The notes: generated from the sequence alone by a model not told the origin. A stretch of 64,000 bases of DNA from Corythoichthys intestinalis (GCF_030265065.1 NC_080401.1:23960501-24024500); one strand, 5' to 3'; counted from the stretch's first letter, positions 34,551 to 45,060 are shown. Numbers and translations are program-made.

Positions 34551-37500
34551 TGCCTTGCAAAAGTATTCGGCCCCCTTGAACCTTGCAACCTTTCGCCACG
34601 TTTCAAGCTTCAAACAAAGATATAAAATTTAAATTTTTTGTCAAGAATCAACAACAAGTGGGACACAATCGTGGAGTGGAACAAAATTTATTGGATAATT
34701 TAAACTTTTTTAACAAATAAAAAACTGAAAAGTGGGGCGCGCAATATTATTCGGCCCCCTTGCGTTAATACTTTGTAGCGCCACCTTTTGCTCCAATTAC
34801 AGCTGCAAGTCGCTTGGGGTATGTTTCTATCAGTTTTGCACATCGAGAGACTGACATTCTTGCCCATTCTTCCTTGCAAAACAGCTCGAGCTCAGTGAGG
34901 TTGGATGGAGAGTGTTTGTGAACAGCAGTCTTCAGCTCTTTCCACAGATTCTCGATTGGATTCAGGTCTGGACTTTGACTTGGCCATTCTAACACCTGGA
35001 TACGTTTATTTTTGAACCATTCCATTGTAGATTTGGCTTTACGTTTTGGATCATTGTCCTGTTGGAAGATAAATCTCCGTCCCAGTCTCAGGTCTTATGC
35101 AGATACCAACAGGTTTTCTTCCAGAATGTTCCTGTATTTGGCTGCATCCATCTTCCCGTCAATTTTAACCATCTTCCCTGTCCCTGCTGAAGAAAAGCAG
35201 GCCCAAACCATGATGCTGCCACCACCATGTTTGACAGTGGTGATGGTGTGTTCAGGGTGATGAGCTGTGTTGCTTTTACGCCAATCATATCGTTTTGCAT
35301 TGTGGCCAAAAAGTTCAATTTTGGTTTCATCTGACCAGAGCACCTTCTTCCACATGTTTGGTGTGTCTCCCAGGTGGCTTGTGGCAAACTTTAAACGAGA
35401 CTTTTTATGGATATCTTTGAGAAATGGCTTTCTTCTTGCCACTCTTCCATAAAGGCCAGATTTGTGCAGTGTACGACTGATTGTTGTCCTATGGAAAGAC
35501 TCTCCCACCTCAGCTGTAGATCTCTGCAGTTCATCCAGAGTGATGATGGGCCTCTTGGCTGCATCTCTGATCAGTTTTCTCCTTGTTTGAGAAGAAAGTT
35601 TGTAAGGACGGCCGGGTCTTGGTAGATTTGCAGTGGTCTGATGCTCTCTCCATTTCAATATGATGGCTTGCACAGTGCTCCTTGAGATGTTTAAAGCTTG
35701 GGAAATCTTTTTGTATCCAAATCCGGCTTTAAACTTCTCCACAACAGTATCTCGGACCTGCCTGGTGTGTTCCTTGGTTTTCATAATGCTCTCTGCACTT
35801 TAAACAGAACCCTGAGACTATCACAGAGCAGGTGCATTTATACGGAGACTTGATTACACACTGGTGGATTCTATTTATCATCATCGGTCATTTAGGACAA
35901 CATTGGATCATTCAGAGATACTCACTGAACTTCTGGAGTGAGTTTGCTGCACTGAAAGTAAAGGGGCCGAATAATATTGCACGCCCCACTTTTCAGTTTT
36001 TTATTTGTTAAAAAAGTTTAAATTATCCAATAAATGTTGTTCCACTTCACGATTGTGTCCCACTTGCTGTTGATTCTTGACCCCCCCCCCCAAAAAAATT
36101 CATATCTTTATGTTTGAAGCCTGAAATGTGGCAAAAGGTTGCAAAATTCAAGGGGGCCGAATACTTTTGCAAGGCACTGTATATATATTAATACCGAATA
36201 ATAAGTGAACAAAAAGTATTTTAATGGCTTCGGATTTCACAAAGCAGTATAATTTGTTTGTGAATATGCAGTCATTTGACGCATCGTTCATTTATATACA
36301 GTGTATCACAAAAGTGAGTACACCCCTTGCATTTCACAACACTGACAAAATGACACTTTGACACAATGAAAAGTAGTCTGTGTGCAGCTTATATAATAGA
36401 ATTAACTCGTTACAGGAGTGCTGTCAGCATTGCTGCAGAGATTGAAGAGGTGGGGGGGGGTCAGCCTGTTAGTGCTCAGACCATATGCCGCACTCTACAT
36501 CAAATTGGTGTGGATGGCTGTCACCCTAGGAGGAAGCCTCTTCTGAAGACGGTACACAAGAAAGCCCGCCCATCTCATCAGACCATAGGACATGGTTCCA
36601 GTAATCCATGTGCTTTGTTGACATGTCTTCAGCAAACTGTTTGCGGGCTTTCTTGTGTACCGTCTTCAGAAGAGGCTTCCTCCTGGGGTGACAGCCATGC
36701 ACACCAATTTGATGTAGAGTGCGGCGTATGGTCTGAGCACTAACAGGCTGAACCCCACCTCTTCAATCTCTGCAGCAATGCTGACAGCAATCCTGTAACG
36801 AGTCACATGACATTTTGGAGGGAAAATGACAAGCAGTACTCAATTTGGACATTTAGGGATGTATGTAGTTTCTATGGGGTGTACTCACTTTTGTTGCCAG
36901 GGGTTTAGATATTAATGGCTATATTTTGAGTTATTTGGAGGGGAAAATAAATTAACTATTATTTAAGCTGCACACAGACTACTTTTCATTGAGTCAAAGT
37001 GTCATTTTGTCAGTGTTGTCCCATGAAAGACATACGCTTAAATATCTGCAGAAATGCGAGTGGTGTACTCACTTTTGTGATACATTGTAGATTCACAGTC
37101 ATAGTGGCCTTTTGAAAGAAACCCTAAATATGTGCCTGTGACAAAAATGAGTTTGACGCCACTGCTCTATATTGTTCTGAAACATACCCAGGGGAAAGAC
37201 GGCAAAGCAATTTCAGCACCAACTTAGACTAGCTCTATTGTATACTTGATTTGTTCCCATTCATAAAATGTTACTCTTTTCTATCCCTTTATCCCCAATA
37301 GTAGGTGCTTATGACTCCAAAGCAAGACACAAGAGTCATTTCAATTTAACACCGTAATTGTAGATGGCAGATATAAAACAGGGTCTCCAAAATGACCCTA
37401 AACTGGGGCATTTTCCCCTCAAATTTGACTTCAGGAAAATCAAATTTTCCTCAACTCATGCCGGATAGCCAGTATTTGTTTTTTAAAATCATTATTATTG

Positions 37501-37993
37501 AATATTTTTGAGTTGCTGACAAAATTCAGCACCCCACTTGCCTTCTGTTATGGTGACAATACACAACTGAGCTGTTAAATAATTTATCAGTAATACACAG
37601 TACGAAAAAGAATATAAGAATGTCTCCTGGACAGCATAATTTTGTATTGTATTGTGAGCCTGACATTTTCCAGCGCATTAAATTTCTCTCGCAATTATAC
37701 TGCTTTCAGTCTAGTTGCACTAAGTGTTTTTGCTTTGAGTGTGAGTGTCAGCTAAGTGCTTTGAATTAAAAGGTGAATGGGCACTGAAATGGTCCCGCCA
37801 CAGACACTGACCTGAAATAATCACTACAAGCAGCCAGCACAGCTTTGTGGACCTGGAAGCGCTCCTCATTGATGGCCAGCACCACGTCAAGAAGTTGGCC
37901 TTGAGCCCTTAATATTGACAAGCCCTGGAGGAGTGTACCACTGTGGCTGGGGGCTGAAAACGTGAAGCGCAGGGTGCTATTCTTGCAAGCCAT
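31826..37993 (-). CDS. klhl26: Kelch-like protein 26
   Basis: A BTB-BACK-kelch protein; the family links substrates to Cul3 ubiquitin ligases, but the substrate of KLHL26 is not known to me. Two exons join in phase to 592 residues from MACKNSTLRFTFSAPSHS (human is 615, with a longer N-terminus). The BTB domain (about residues 25-130) is split by the intron at SDYFR/AMFTGGM. BACK follows (about 140-240), then six kelch repeats with the usual GG and Y..W pattern (for example FVYVVGGQHLQYRSGEGAV and IYIVGGYNWHLNNVT). The match to human KLHL26 is close throughout, to HFPESFAGIAC near the end. It sits upstream of crtc1 on the same strand, as in human. The start is the first in-frame ATG of exon 2. 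Confidence 0.95.
33570..34331. mobile_element. pogo/Tigger-like MITE (762 bp)
   Basis: CAGGTAGTCCCAGGGTTAC on the left and, inverted, CAGATAGTCCTTGGGTCATG on the right. TA follows the right end; the left flank is CA, one change from TA. The internal sequence has a CACGTAAGTCGGGTATG end typical of these fish repeats. It lies in the klhl26 intron. Confidence 0.65.
34512..34547. repeat. (TA)n microsatellite
   Basis: A run of alternating AT ends exactly where the Tc1 element begins. Tc1 inserts at TA, so the run was a natural target. Confidence 0.85.
34548..36179 (-). mobile_element. Tc1-like transposon, 1.6 kb, nearly intact
   Basis: TA-flanked ends start CAGTGCCTTGCAAAAGTATT. The inverted repeats are over 200 bp, with an inner direct copy of the ATTCGGCCCCCTT motif (IR/DR layout). 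It carries a transposase gene with one stop codon. Confidence 0.93.
34765..35784 (-). pseudogene. Tc1 transposase with a single premature stop
   Basis: The frame runs from MKTKEHTRQVRDTVVEKFKA (helix-turn-helix) through [52 protein letters not shown], then QQDNDPKRKAK, SPDLNPIENLW and the GGATKY end. A TAA at 35095-35097 breaks it after NILEENLLVSA. The sequence on both sides is in the same frame and no frameshift is seen. The usual codon there is CAA, so one C-to-T change explains it. Catalytic D, D and E are all present. About 340 codons in all. Confidence 0.92.
36299..37087. mobile_element. Fold-back Tc1 element with mirrored transposase starts
   Basis: TA-flanked ends CAGTGTATCACAAAAGTGAG and the inverse. 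The left arm (about 36410-36570, plus) and the right arm (about 36610-36800, minus) both encode the same transposase N-terminal part: QPVSAQTICRTLHQIGV and CHPRRKPLLKTVHKKAR. The arms face each other around a short spacer. The right arm keeps the inner direct repeat CAAAAGTGAGTACACCCC; the left arm has lost it. Confidence 0.85.
37165..37811. other. klhl26: klhl26 intron, left of the first coding exon: no clear feature
   Basis: AT-rich intron sequence with no recognisable repeat or gene. Confidence 0.4.
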
Positions 37994-37994
37994 A
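37812..37994 (-). CDS. klhl26: klhl26 first coding exon (BTB N-terminal part)
   Basis: After a CTCTTTCAG acceptor the exon reads T-ATG and 60 codons, ending inside an Arg codon at a GTCAGT donor. GQLLDVVLAINEERFQVHKA and VLAACSDYF are the classic BTB start. Confidence 0.92.
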
Positions 37995-38344
37995 CTGAAA
38001 GAGAAAAAGGCTTTGTCAAGGGATCCTGAACTATTCTCAGACACAGCACAACATTCAGATTGCCTACCAATGCAAGTATTAAAAGGTCTGCCAGAGAAGG
38101 AAATTTATTATGTAACTGATGAGCCCATTAATGTGTCATAACAAGTTTATTATCGATAATTATCTAATGCAGATTAGTTTCTATAGTTTTTATAGATTAT
38201 AGCCAGCTTGAATTATTTTGTACTACCGGAAGTACACAATGTCACTCAAAGCCTAAGCGCATGCTACAACCATCTACAATATATCTTGATCAGAGGCAAC
38301 CATGACCGTCAGTGGTGGCTGCAAATGGTATACAGTATGTTCTG

Positions 38345-38653
38345 CATTGTGTTCAATTAGGCGTGTTAAGAAAAAGATCTTCTATTGCTTCACCCAAATG
38401 CATGATGGGAAGTTGGGCAACCACGACTGTTAGTAGTGGCTCCCAAACCTTAAGCCAATGAAAGGCGCAGTCCAATGAACGCCTGTGCCCACTCGCATTT
38501 CTCTGCATTTTCACTCTCAAACGGCGTCATCGCAAACTGTTTGATGCAACGCATGAACGGGTCATTCCGTGCATGCGTTAATTGCGTAAAATATTTATAT
38601 ATGATTAATTAAAAAAATTAATTACCGCCTGTTAATGAGATAAATTTGACAGA
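38345..38653 (-). mobile_element. Truncated hAT copy, family of 41549
   Basis: On the minus strand it starts GTCTGTCAAATTTATCTCAT and continues TTACGCAATTAACGCATGC and GACGCCGTTTGAG, matching the left part of 41549-42496. CATCATGCATTTGGG is shared with 29646-30368. The other end is missing. Confidence 0.65.
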
Positions 38654-38871
38654 CTTTATATATATATATATATACATACATATGTGTACACACACACACA
38701 CACATACATACATATATTTCTAGTTTGTAGAATATTTTACATCTGGTCTACAGATTTTATATTTTGTTTTTTAATTATTTCATTTCTGCTCATTCATTTT
38801 TCATTTTCACCAGCAGAAAAAAAAAAAAAAAAAGTTCAATTAATTTCAATTAAATTATTATTTCAAACTGA

Positions 38872-38985
38872 GGCGGCACCATAGAAGAGTGGTTAGAACA
38901 TCTGCCTCACAGTTTTGAGATCTGGGGTTCCAGCCCAGGCTCCATCCTGGCTGTGTGGATTTTGGATCTTCTCCCCATGACAGCA
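38872..38985 (+). repeat. SINE 5' half (tRNA-like head)
   Basis: GGCGGCACC, GTGGTTAGAACATCTGCCTC (A box region) and GGGGTTCCAGCCCAG (B box region) match the intact SINE at 45117. The match stops at CTTCTCCCC. The rest of the SINE resumes at about 41095. Confidence 0.75.
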
Positions 38986-39247
38986 TTGTCACCGGGTACT
39001 CTGGCTACCTAATCTGGCAGGCCAGATTGATTATTCCATATATCTGCTACGGAAATATTACACATATCGATCTGGGAAAGATGCAATCGAGACCAGTTTC
39101 ATGAGAGGCCCCTTCAAAAACTATATACGTCTGCTGATTGGACGATGGCTCTTCTCGTCACACTCGCGAAAACATTGTGTCCAATTAAAAAAAAAAAAAA
39201 AAAACTGACTTCCTTTGTTCCTCTTTTAATGGTAAAATTAAGTGTTT

Positions 39248-39615
39248 TTCAGACAAAACTTGGGAAATTTACCTATCTACAAAAAAACTCTTTGCAATCT
39301 GCCATAGTATTCAAGTAAATAGTCGCTTCCAGGTCACGTCTGCAGCTCCAGCCACTTTACTTTAATTGGCTTGCAATCGGAAGGCAACCAATCCACATTA
39401 AGTCACAGTATGAGGTATTAGTTCGTGGAAGATAAAAAACATTGTTTACAGTCAAGAAAAGCTTTTCGTAATGCTCTTTCCTATTGTTTTAATGAAGAAA
39501 TGGAAGTGTATGTTCGACAAAACTTCAGAAATGGAACCATCTACAAGAACTAACCGCTTTGCACTCCGACATAGTATTCAACCAGATTGTTGCTTTCTTG
39601 TCACGTTTTCAGCTG
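39248..39615. repeat. Two direct copies of a 100-bp unit
   Basis: Segments 39248-39350 and 39513-39615 share GACAAAACTT, ACCATCTACAA-like, CTTTGCA and CATAGTATTCAA blocks in the same order, about 265 bp apart. They lie inside the DNA that splits the SINE. The host element is unknown. Confidence 0.5.
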
Positions 39616-39677
39616 CTGCCTCTTTCTCCTGATTAGCTCAAACATCAGATGGCCGGGGAAGTGGTTTGACCAGGAGT

Positions 39678-41014
39678 CTGCAAGTCCGGTCCTCGAGAGC
39701 CGCTACCCAGCTTGTTTTCCATTTCTGCTTCCTTTAACACACCTTAATCAAATGATCAGCTCAAATGATCATAGCTCATATTAGAGCAGGGCGGTAAACC
39801 GAAAATTTACCGTCACCGAAATTCTTAACGATGACCGACGTAATTTTGACCATGTCGGTAAATTCGGTAAATTAATAAAACAAGAAAATATAGTCTTTTC
39901 ATCCCGCTTTGATTCTGTGTTGTTCGTCTATGTTCATTCCCCTTTAAGAAAGCAGTGAATGTGCTTACGTAGGGAGTCACGTGATCATCAGGAAGCCAAT
40001 CAAACAAAAGCCCGGTAAGCTAACGCTAGCAGCTAACGCTACAAGCAAAACGTGATGGAGTGTGGCTTAAGGGAGGTTCACCAAACTTTCAACCGACATT
40101 TAGTAGACTCTTGGTGGCATCCAGACGGGCTTTCACCCGCTGTCCTCCTTTGTTCTCACGATTTCCGGAGATGGTGCTTTCAGTGCTTTCTACTGGTAGC
40201 CAGGCTAACGCTAGCTAGCGGCTAACGCTACAAATGAACGTTATGGAGTCGGATAGCGGCTCTAACCTTGTCGAAACGGCTGAACTTAATGAGTGGATTG
40301 GGCACGGACTGCATCTAGCAATTACTATGTGGCGTTATTTTGTATCTGTCTGTGTGTGATTCCTCTGATAGCTTTTGTGATGGTAAAGCATTCAGCATAA
40401 AGTAGAAATGGCCCCAGCTATTTTTATTGTGCGTGCATTTATTAAAAAATGCACTGGGGGGGGAAAAACCCTTAAACCATAAAGTAAACACTTGTATTTA
40501 GGAATTATGTCACAGCAGCCATTAACAATAAGTTGTCTTTTTGAAGTGTACTGTTCAAGCTGCAAGTTATTTGTGTTACAATTACATGTTTGCACAGGCA
40601 TATTGATTTTGACAATGTACATTGTTCAAGTCATACACGCTGTTATAAATGTTCATACTTGAATTCTTATTGCTTACAATACATTTTTATAAACTTAATG
40701 TTTAGACTGCATGTACAATTGTTAAATACAGTATATCAAATTGAATGCTGGTAAATAAATCAACAAGAAATAGTTAATTTGTATTTCATGCATTGATTCA
40801 GATTTTCAAATTATATAACAGTCCGCTTGGGCGAATTTATCGTCATTTATCGTTATCGAGATAAATCTGCTCAATTTATCGTGATACATGTTTAAGGCCA
40901 TATCGCCCAGCCCTAGCTCATATATATTGATCCTGGTTATTTGATTCACGTGTGTTAAAGGAGGGAGACATGGAAAACAAGCTGGATAGCGGCTTTTGAG
41001 GACCGGACTTGCAG
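39678..41014. mobile_element. Small palindromic-ended hAT-like MITE, opened by a larger hAT
   Basis: CTGCAAGTCCGGTCCTCGAG on the left and GAGGACCGGACTTGCAG on the right are inverted, and AAACAAGCTGGATAGCGGC mirrors CCGCTACCCAGCTTGTTT. Its own length without the insert is about 195 bp. The insert is the element 39782-40915. Confidence 0.65.
39782..40915. mobile_element. hAT-type element with perfect 8-bp duplication (1134 bp)
   Basis: The ends TAGAGCAGGGCGGTAAACCG and TATCGCCCAGCCCTA are inverted. GCTCATAT is repeated exactly at 39774-39781 and 40916-40923. GGTAAATTCGGTAAATT and TTATCGTCATTTATCG subterminal repeats are present. GCTAACGCTAGC motifs and some unclassified sequence fill the centre; no transposase is seen. 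Confidence 0.88.
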
Positions 41015-41094
41015 ATCCCTCCGTTAGACAGTTGAGGTTTGCAAGACTGTTCTGCTTGATGAATCAATGAATCAGGTCGTATAGTCTTGCTTCC

Positions 41095-41322
41095 TAGGTT
41101 TCCTCCCACGTCCCAAAAACATGCATGCTAGGCTTATTGGACACTCTAAAATTTAAAGTCTAAATTGTCGATGTCTGTGAATGGTTGTTGGTCTCTTTGT
41201 ACCCTGCAAATGGTAGGCAACCAATTGGGGGGTACCCTGCCTACTGCCCATGATTAGCAGGGATAGGCTCCAGCACCCCCGTGACCATCGTGAGGATAAG
41301 CGGCTAGAAGATGAATGACTGA
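41095..41322 (+). repeat. SINE 3' half
   Basis: GGTTTCCTCCCACGTCCC, AAACATGCATG, GGGATAGGCTCCAGCACCCC and GGATAAGCGG continue the SINE body broken off at 38985. Only about 25 bases of the SINE are missing between the halves, so they are probably one copy. Confidence 0.7.
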
Positions 41323-41548
41323 CTGATTTCAATTTGAATCATCATTCATTGATTATGAATAAAATGCAAGCCCAAGATTTAACTTTCACATCAAATATAT
41401 TCCCCTAACATTCTTGTTTTAAGTTTTATCATTAATAAGACTGCTCAAAGTCCACTTGGAAAGGCTCCAGCATTCCCACGATCCCTTGCGAAGCTACGTG
41501 CATCAAAGTATCCTGACATATTTGAATGTACTAAAATTATATATTTTT

Positions 41549-42496
41549 TAGGGCTGTCAAAATTATCGCGTTAACGGGCGTTAATTATTTTTTAAAATTA
41601 ATCACGTTAAAATATTTGACGCAATTAACACATGCACTGAATGACCCGCTCACGCATTGCCTCAAACAGATTACAATGACGCCGTTTATGGACATTAAGA
41701 GTGAAGAGAATGCCACAGGCCACTTGGGGGCCACGCCATTCCATACTAATGTTATTCCTTCTACTAGTGGGAGAATTAGTAGTTTTGAGACGTTTATGCT
41801 GTTACATTGTGCTATTTGTGCTCCACGCATATTTCTGTAAGTTTTCTTTCTTTAAAGTGGCAATTGTGTGTCTCTTGTTGTATTTTAGGTAAGATATGTA
41901 CAGAGATATATATGTTATAAAGGCGAGTGGACACAGGTGTTCTTGGGACCACGCCGTTTATTGGCAGAAGCTTCGGCAACTCCTTCACAACAAACATAAG
42001 TATCATTTAGTGAAAGCACAACAAAAATAATATTCCTATCTTTCAAAAAAAAAAAAAAAAAAAGTGCTCGAAAAAAAATAATGTTCACAAAAAGAAAAGC
42101 ACTTCAATCTGTAGTAATGAGGCCCTATTCTCACACAGTTAAACAACAATGCAAAGTCAACTGGCATGAACAGGCAACTTACTCAGAATTTGGTCACTCT
42201 ATTCTTATTATTGTTATTTTTGTTCTTATTATTATTATAGTAACTCTTACTTTTGATTGAAAATTTTACAAATTTTATTAAAACGAAAACATGAAGAGGG
42301 GCTTTAATACAAAATTGCTATAACTTGCAACTATAACATTTATCTTTTAAGAACTACACGTCTTTCTATCCGTGGATCACTTTAACAGAAAAATATGGCA
42401 TATTTTAGAGATGGTTTGAATTGCGATTAATTAAGATTAATTACTTTTTAAGCTGTGATTAACTCGATTAAAAATTGTAATCGTTTGACAGCCCTA
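41549..42496. mobile_element. hAT non-autonomous element, whole (948 bp)
   Basis: TAGGGCTGTCAAAATTATCG and TTTGACAGCCCTA are the inverted ends, with ATATTTTT repeated exactly outside (41541-41548 and 42497-42504). GATTAACTCGATTAAAAATT lies near the right end. It is the reference copy for pieces at 5879, 29646 and 38345. No transposase remains. It lies upstream of klhl26's coding exons. Confidence 0.9.
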
Positions 42497-42504
42497 ATAT
42501 TTTT

Positions 42505-43000
42505 AAATACTTTTGAACTTTTACAGAAAATGCAGCCCCCGCCGACGTCCAATACTTAAAACGCTGTCCTCCCAACTTACCGGTCTGTATGACACAATTA
42601 CCTTTGCCACTAAACACAATGATGTAAAAACTCTTATTACTTTTCCTTACAGACCAAGTATTTGCTTTCATCTTTAATAAATTATGAGGGCAACCTGAAA
42701 TATTAATACTGCAGTGGAGGTGTCCGTAATATTGGAGATTGCTTTGTTAAGCCAACAACTATTCAAACATGACAACAAATAATAAATGTGTATATATCTT
42801 TTTAAATAATCAATATTTCCTGCTATTACTAGCCTAGCCGAGCCAATCGGTGAAGTGTGGAGGCCCGAGTACACCCTCGGCGTTTCCTGTATTCTTTTTA
42901 GCTTTGACTCTTTGAAGGCGGGTACGGTATAAGAAATGCCGACAGAAGCAACACCGATATGTCCAAGCCCGAAGACATGCCATAACATAACATCGACTTA
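42505..43000. other. Probable klhl26 intron 1, nothing recognised
   Basis: Non-coding sequence between the hAT element and the candidate first exon. No supported feature. Confidence 0.35.
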
Positions 43001-43006
43001 ACTCAC

Positions 43007-43300
43007 CTGTTCTGTCGAAGGTGTTCGCCATCTTCTAGCACAGGTGGAAACTCATTGGGCATTTTGTAAGATATCATCAGAAAATGAGTGGGACACGCTG
43101 TCAGGGCATCGTGTTTTAACTACAAGCGCGTTGATTTGTCGTAGACGGCTTCTCAGACTTGAACGGTAAAAAGCGGTCGATTGTTGCAGGCTTGCAGCTT
43201 TGTTGTTACGATGACGACATCTCGAGCCGCCTTGACCCGCCCTTTCCCTTTGTTGTATTGACAGCTTCCGGTCATGTGGAGGCGCAACAGTCAACATTCT
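43007..43300 (-). promoter_or_regulatory. klhl26: Candidate klhl26 first exon and CpG-rich promoter
   Basis: On the minus strand, ATGGCGAACACCTTCGACAG followed by AACAG and a strong GTGAGT donor (intron from 43006) lies in CpG-richer DNA. An ETS-like GACCGGAAGC sits about 240 bases upstream. Position and strand suit klhl26. However, 25 coding bases before the donor do not join in frame to exon 2, so this would be a 5'UTR exon with an overlapping upstream frame. An unseen extra exon, or a different gene, is possible. Confidence 0.45.
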
Positions 43301-44130
43301 GAAAATCAAAGTGATCAAAAGGATCCAAGGAGCTTCACATTGCAGGCACATACAAATCCACGCACGTATGGAAAGCAAAAAGCATATTCATAATCTTAAC
43401 CCAATTTTTCTAGGTAAACATAAGCCTGTACTGTATTTCAGTTTTGACCTTGAGTAAACCATTCGGGGTATTTTCCCAAGTGTTTTAGATGATTCAATCA
43501 ATTGCACACTGTTCAGCAATATAGCAGCAAGAAAACCAAAAGAATATTTATGGCATCTAGAGCGCTACTCATAATTGCTACATGCTGGTTGTGGCACCTT
43601 AAACACCAGACTCCACTGTACACTTTTAGTGTCATTTTTGGTCAATATGAAAGATGTCACACACTTTTGTAAAAAATTTTAGACACTGTCAATTAATAAT
43701 AATTCTGTTAATATGTTGCAGTACATGTATGATAAAACGTAGATTCTTATTATTATTATTATTATTATTGGCGATGTAATGAGGAAACACCGAGGTCTCT
43801 TGTGAAGCCAAATACAAATCGCAGACTGCTTAAATGGATGTGTGCGTGGTCTCTTGAAGCATCATGGGAACGATGACTCAAGTAGCTGCACTACTGAAAA
43901 TATTGGACTGAAAACGACAATGTAAATCACTGACCATGGCACAATTTCATTTGTCCTTTATGCATGTGTGATACATCATTGCAAGCTTAAAATCTCAATT
44001 TTCTGTGGGAAGAAAAATTTTGAGCATGAAGGCGTTTAAAAAAAATTCTAAACAGCAAAACCCTAACTGGAGGTGAGAGCACGCGAGAGCATAATTAAAG
44101 ACGCCATAATTTTGATGAGATATTATCGCG
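43301..44130. other. Intergenic, nothing recognised
   Basis: AT-rich non-coding sequence with a short (TTA)n run near 43750. No gene or bounded repeat is seen. Confidence 0.4.
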
Positions 44131-44139
44131 TACTTACCT

Positions 44140-44700
44140 CTTTTGGATCCCAAAACTCCATGTAGCATGTATCACCGAGTGTCAAGACACAGCTGTGGCC
44201 ATTTTTGGGGGATTTTATGGGTGAAACATTGTAATATAACAAGGGTCGCGATGCAGAAATCGTAGACATCAAGGAGTGGTCGAGATTTTCATTTTCATAT
44301 ATTTACCCTTTAAATTTTTTTTTCTTTTTTCCAAATTTACTTTGTTTGGATCGATTAGTTATCATCTAAAATATTTGGGAAAATGCGACAGTAATGAAAA
44401 AAAAACAAACAAACAACTAAGCAACATTTAAAATGGTAGATATCCGTGACTTTTTTATAGACGCCAATTTTTTCATTGTGAGATAATTTGTTTAAAAGTT
44501 TAAAATATGCGAGTGATTTTTTTAAGTCGTTTTTTTTTAACTAAATATTAGACATCAATAAATGATTCAAAATTAAAAATGAATGAATGAAATGAATATT
44601 TGAATGAAAAATTACGAATAATAAATACGATTACTTACCTTCTTTTTAGGTTGAAACAAAAGCAGTTGCGCGACGTCTGTAAACAGGAGTTTTCAGGGTA
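44140..44700 (-). pseudogene. Possible transposon exon fragments
   Basis: On the minus strand, SPKNGHSCVLTLGDTCYMEF-WDPKE is followed by a GTAAGT donor near 44138. A second small exon-like piece, TSRNCFCFNLKRR, lies between a TTTACAG acceptor and a GTAAGT donor near 44640-44680. These look like exons of a mobile-element gene, but I cannot name the family and the link between them is a guess. Confidence 0.25.
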
Positions 44701-44909
44701 AACCGGACAAATTAAAAACAGTTCGGGGGCTTAATGTGCCATGAATCTGCTCTGGCAGCATATAGACATATTGTTCTATCAAACACAACAGTTATTTTGG
44801 CTTAAAATACAGCATTTTATTTTAAAGAGGCGTGTAAGAGCAGAAACGGCTTTTTCAGCCTTGTCTGTGTCTTCCGCCATATATACTAGTATATACATAT
44901 AAATACAAG

Positions 44910-45060
44910 GGTGTAGGTTTGCATAGGGATGGTAGGGACATAACACTACCATTTTTTCAGGATGGTCAAATTGTCCCCACCAACCTTTAAACAACCTATA
45001 TGCATTATATAATGGGTTTAGTAAAACGGGTAATTTAGATTGTCTTCCCATATGTTGTAA
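44910..45060. repeat. Repeat fragment, unclassified
   Basis: The GGGTGTAGGTTTGCATAGGG and ATAACACTACCATTTTT motifs look like the end of a fish DNA transposon I cannot name. The second end was not found. Confidence 0.25.

Larger units (their letters stand above)
34364..37164. mobile_element. hAT-type element split by later Tc1 insertions
   Basis: The left end CAGGTGTCAACTCAAGACC and the right end ATGAGTTTGACGCCACTG are mirror forms of a common fish hAT end. Between them sit a TA microsatellite, a 1.6 kb Tc1 (34548-36179) and a second Tc1 (36299-37087). The flanking 8-mers do not match clearly, so the pairing rests on the ends alone. Confidence 0.5.

Noticed and set aside
42834-43031. 65-codon minus-strand frame as a whole gene
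   Set aside because: A strong GTGAGT donor after 25 bases shows that most of the frame is intron.
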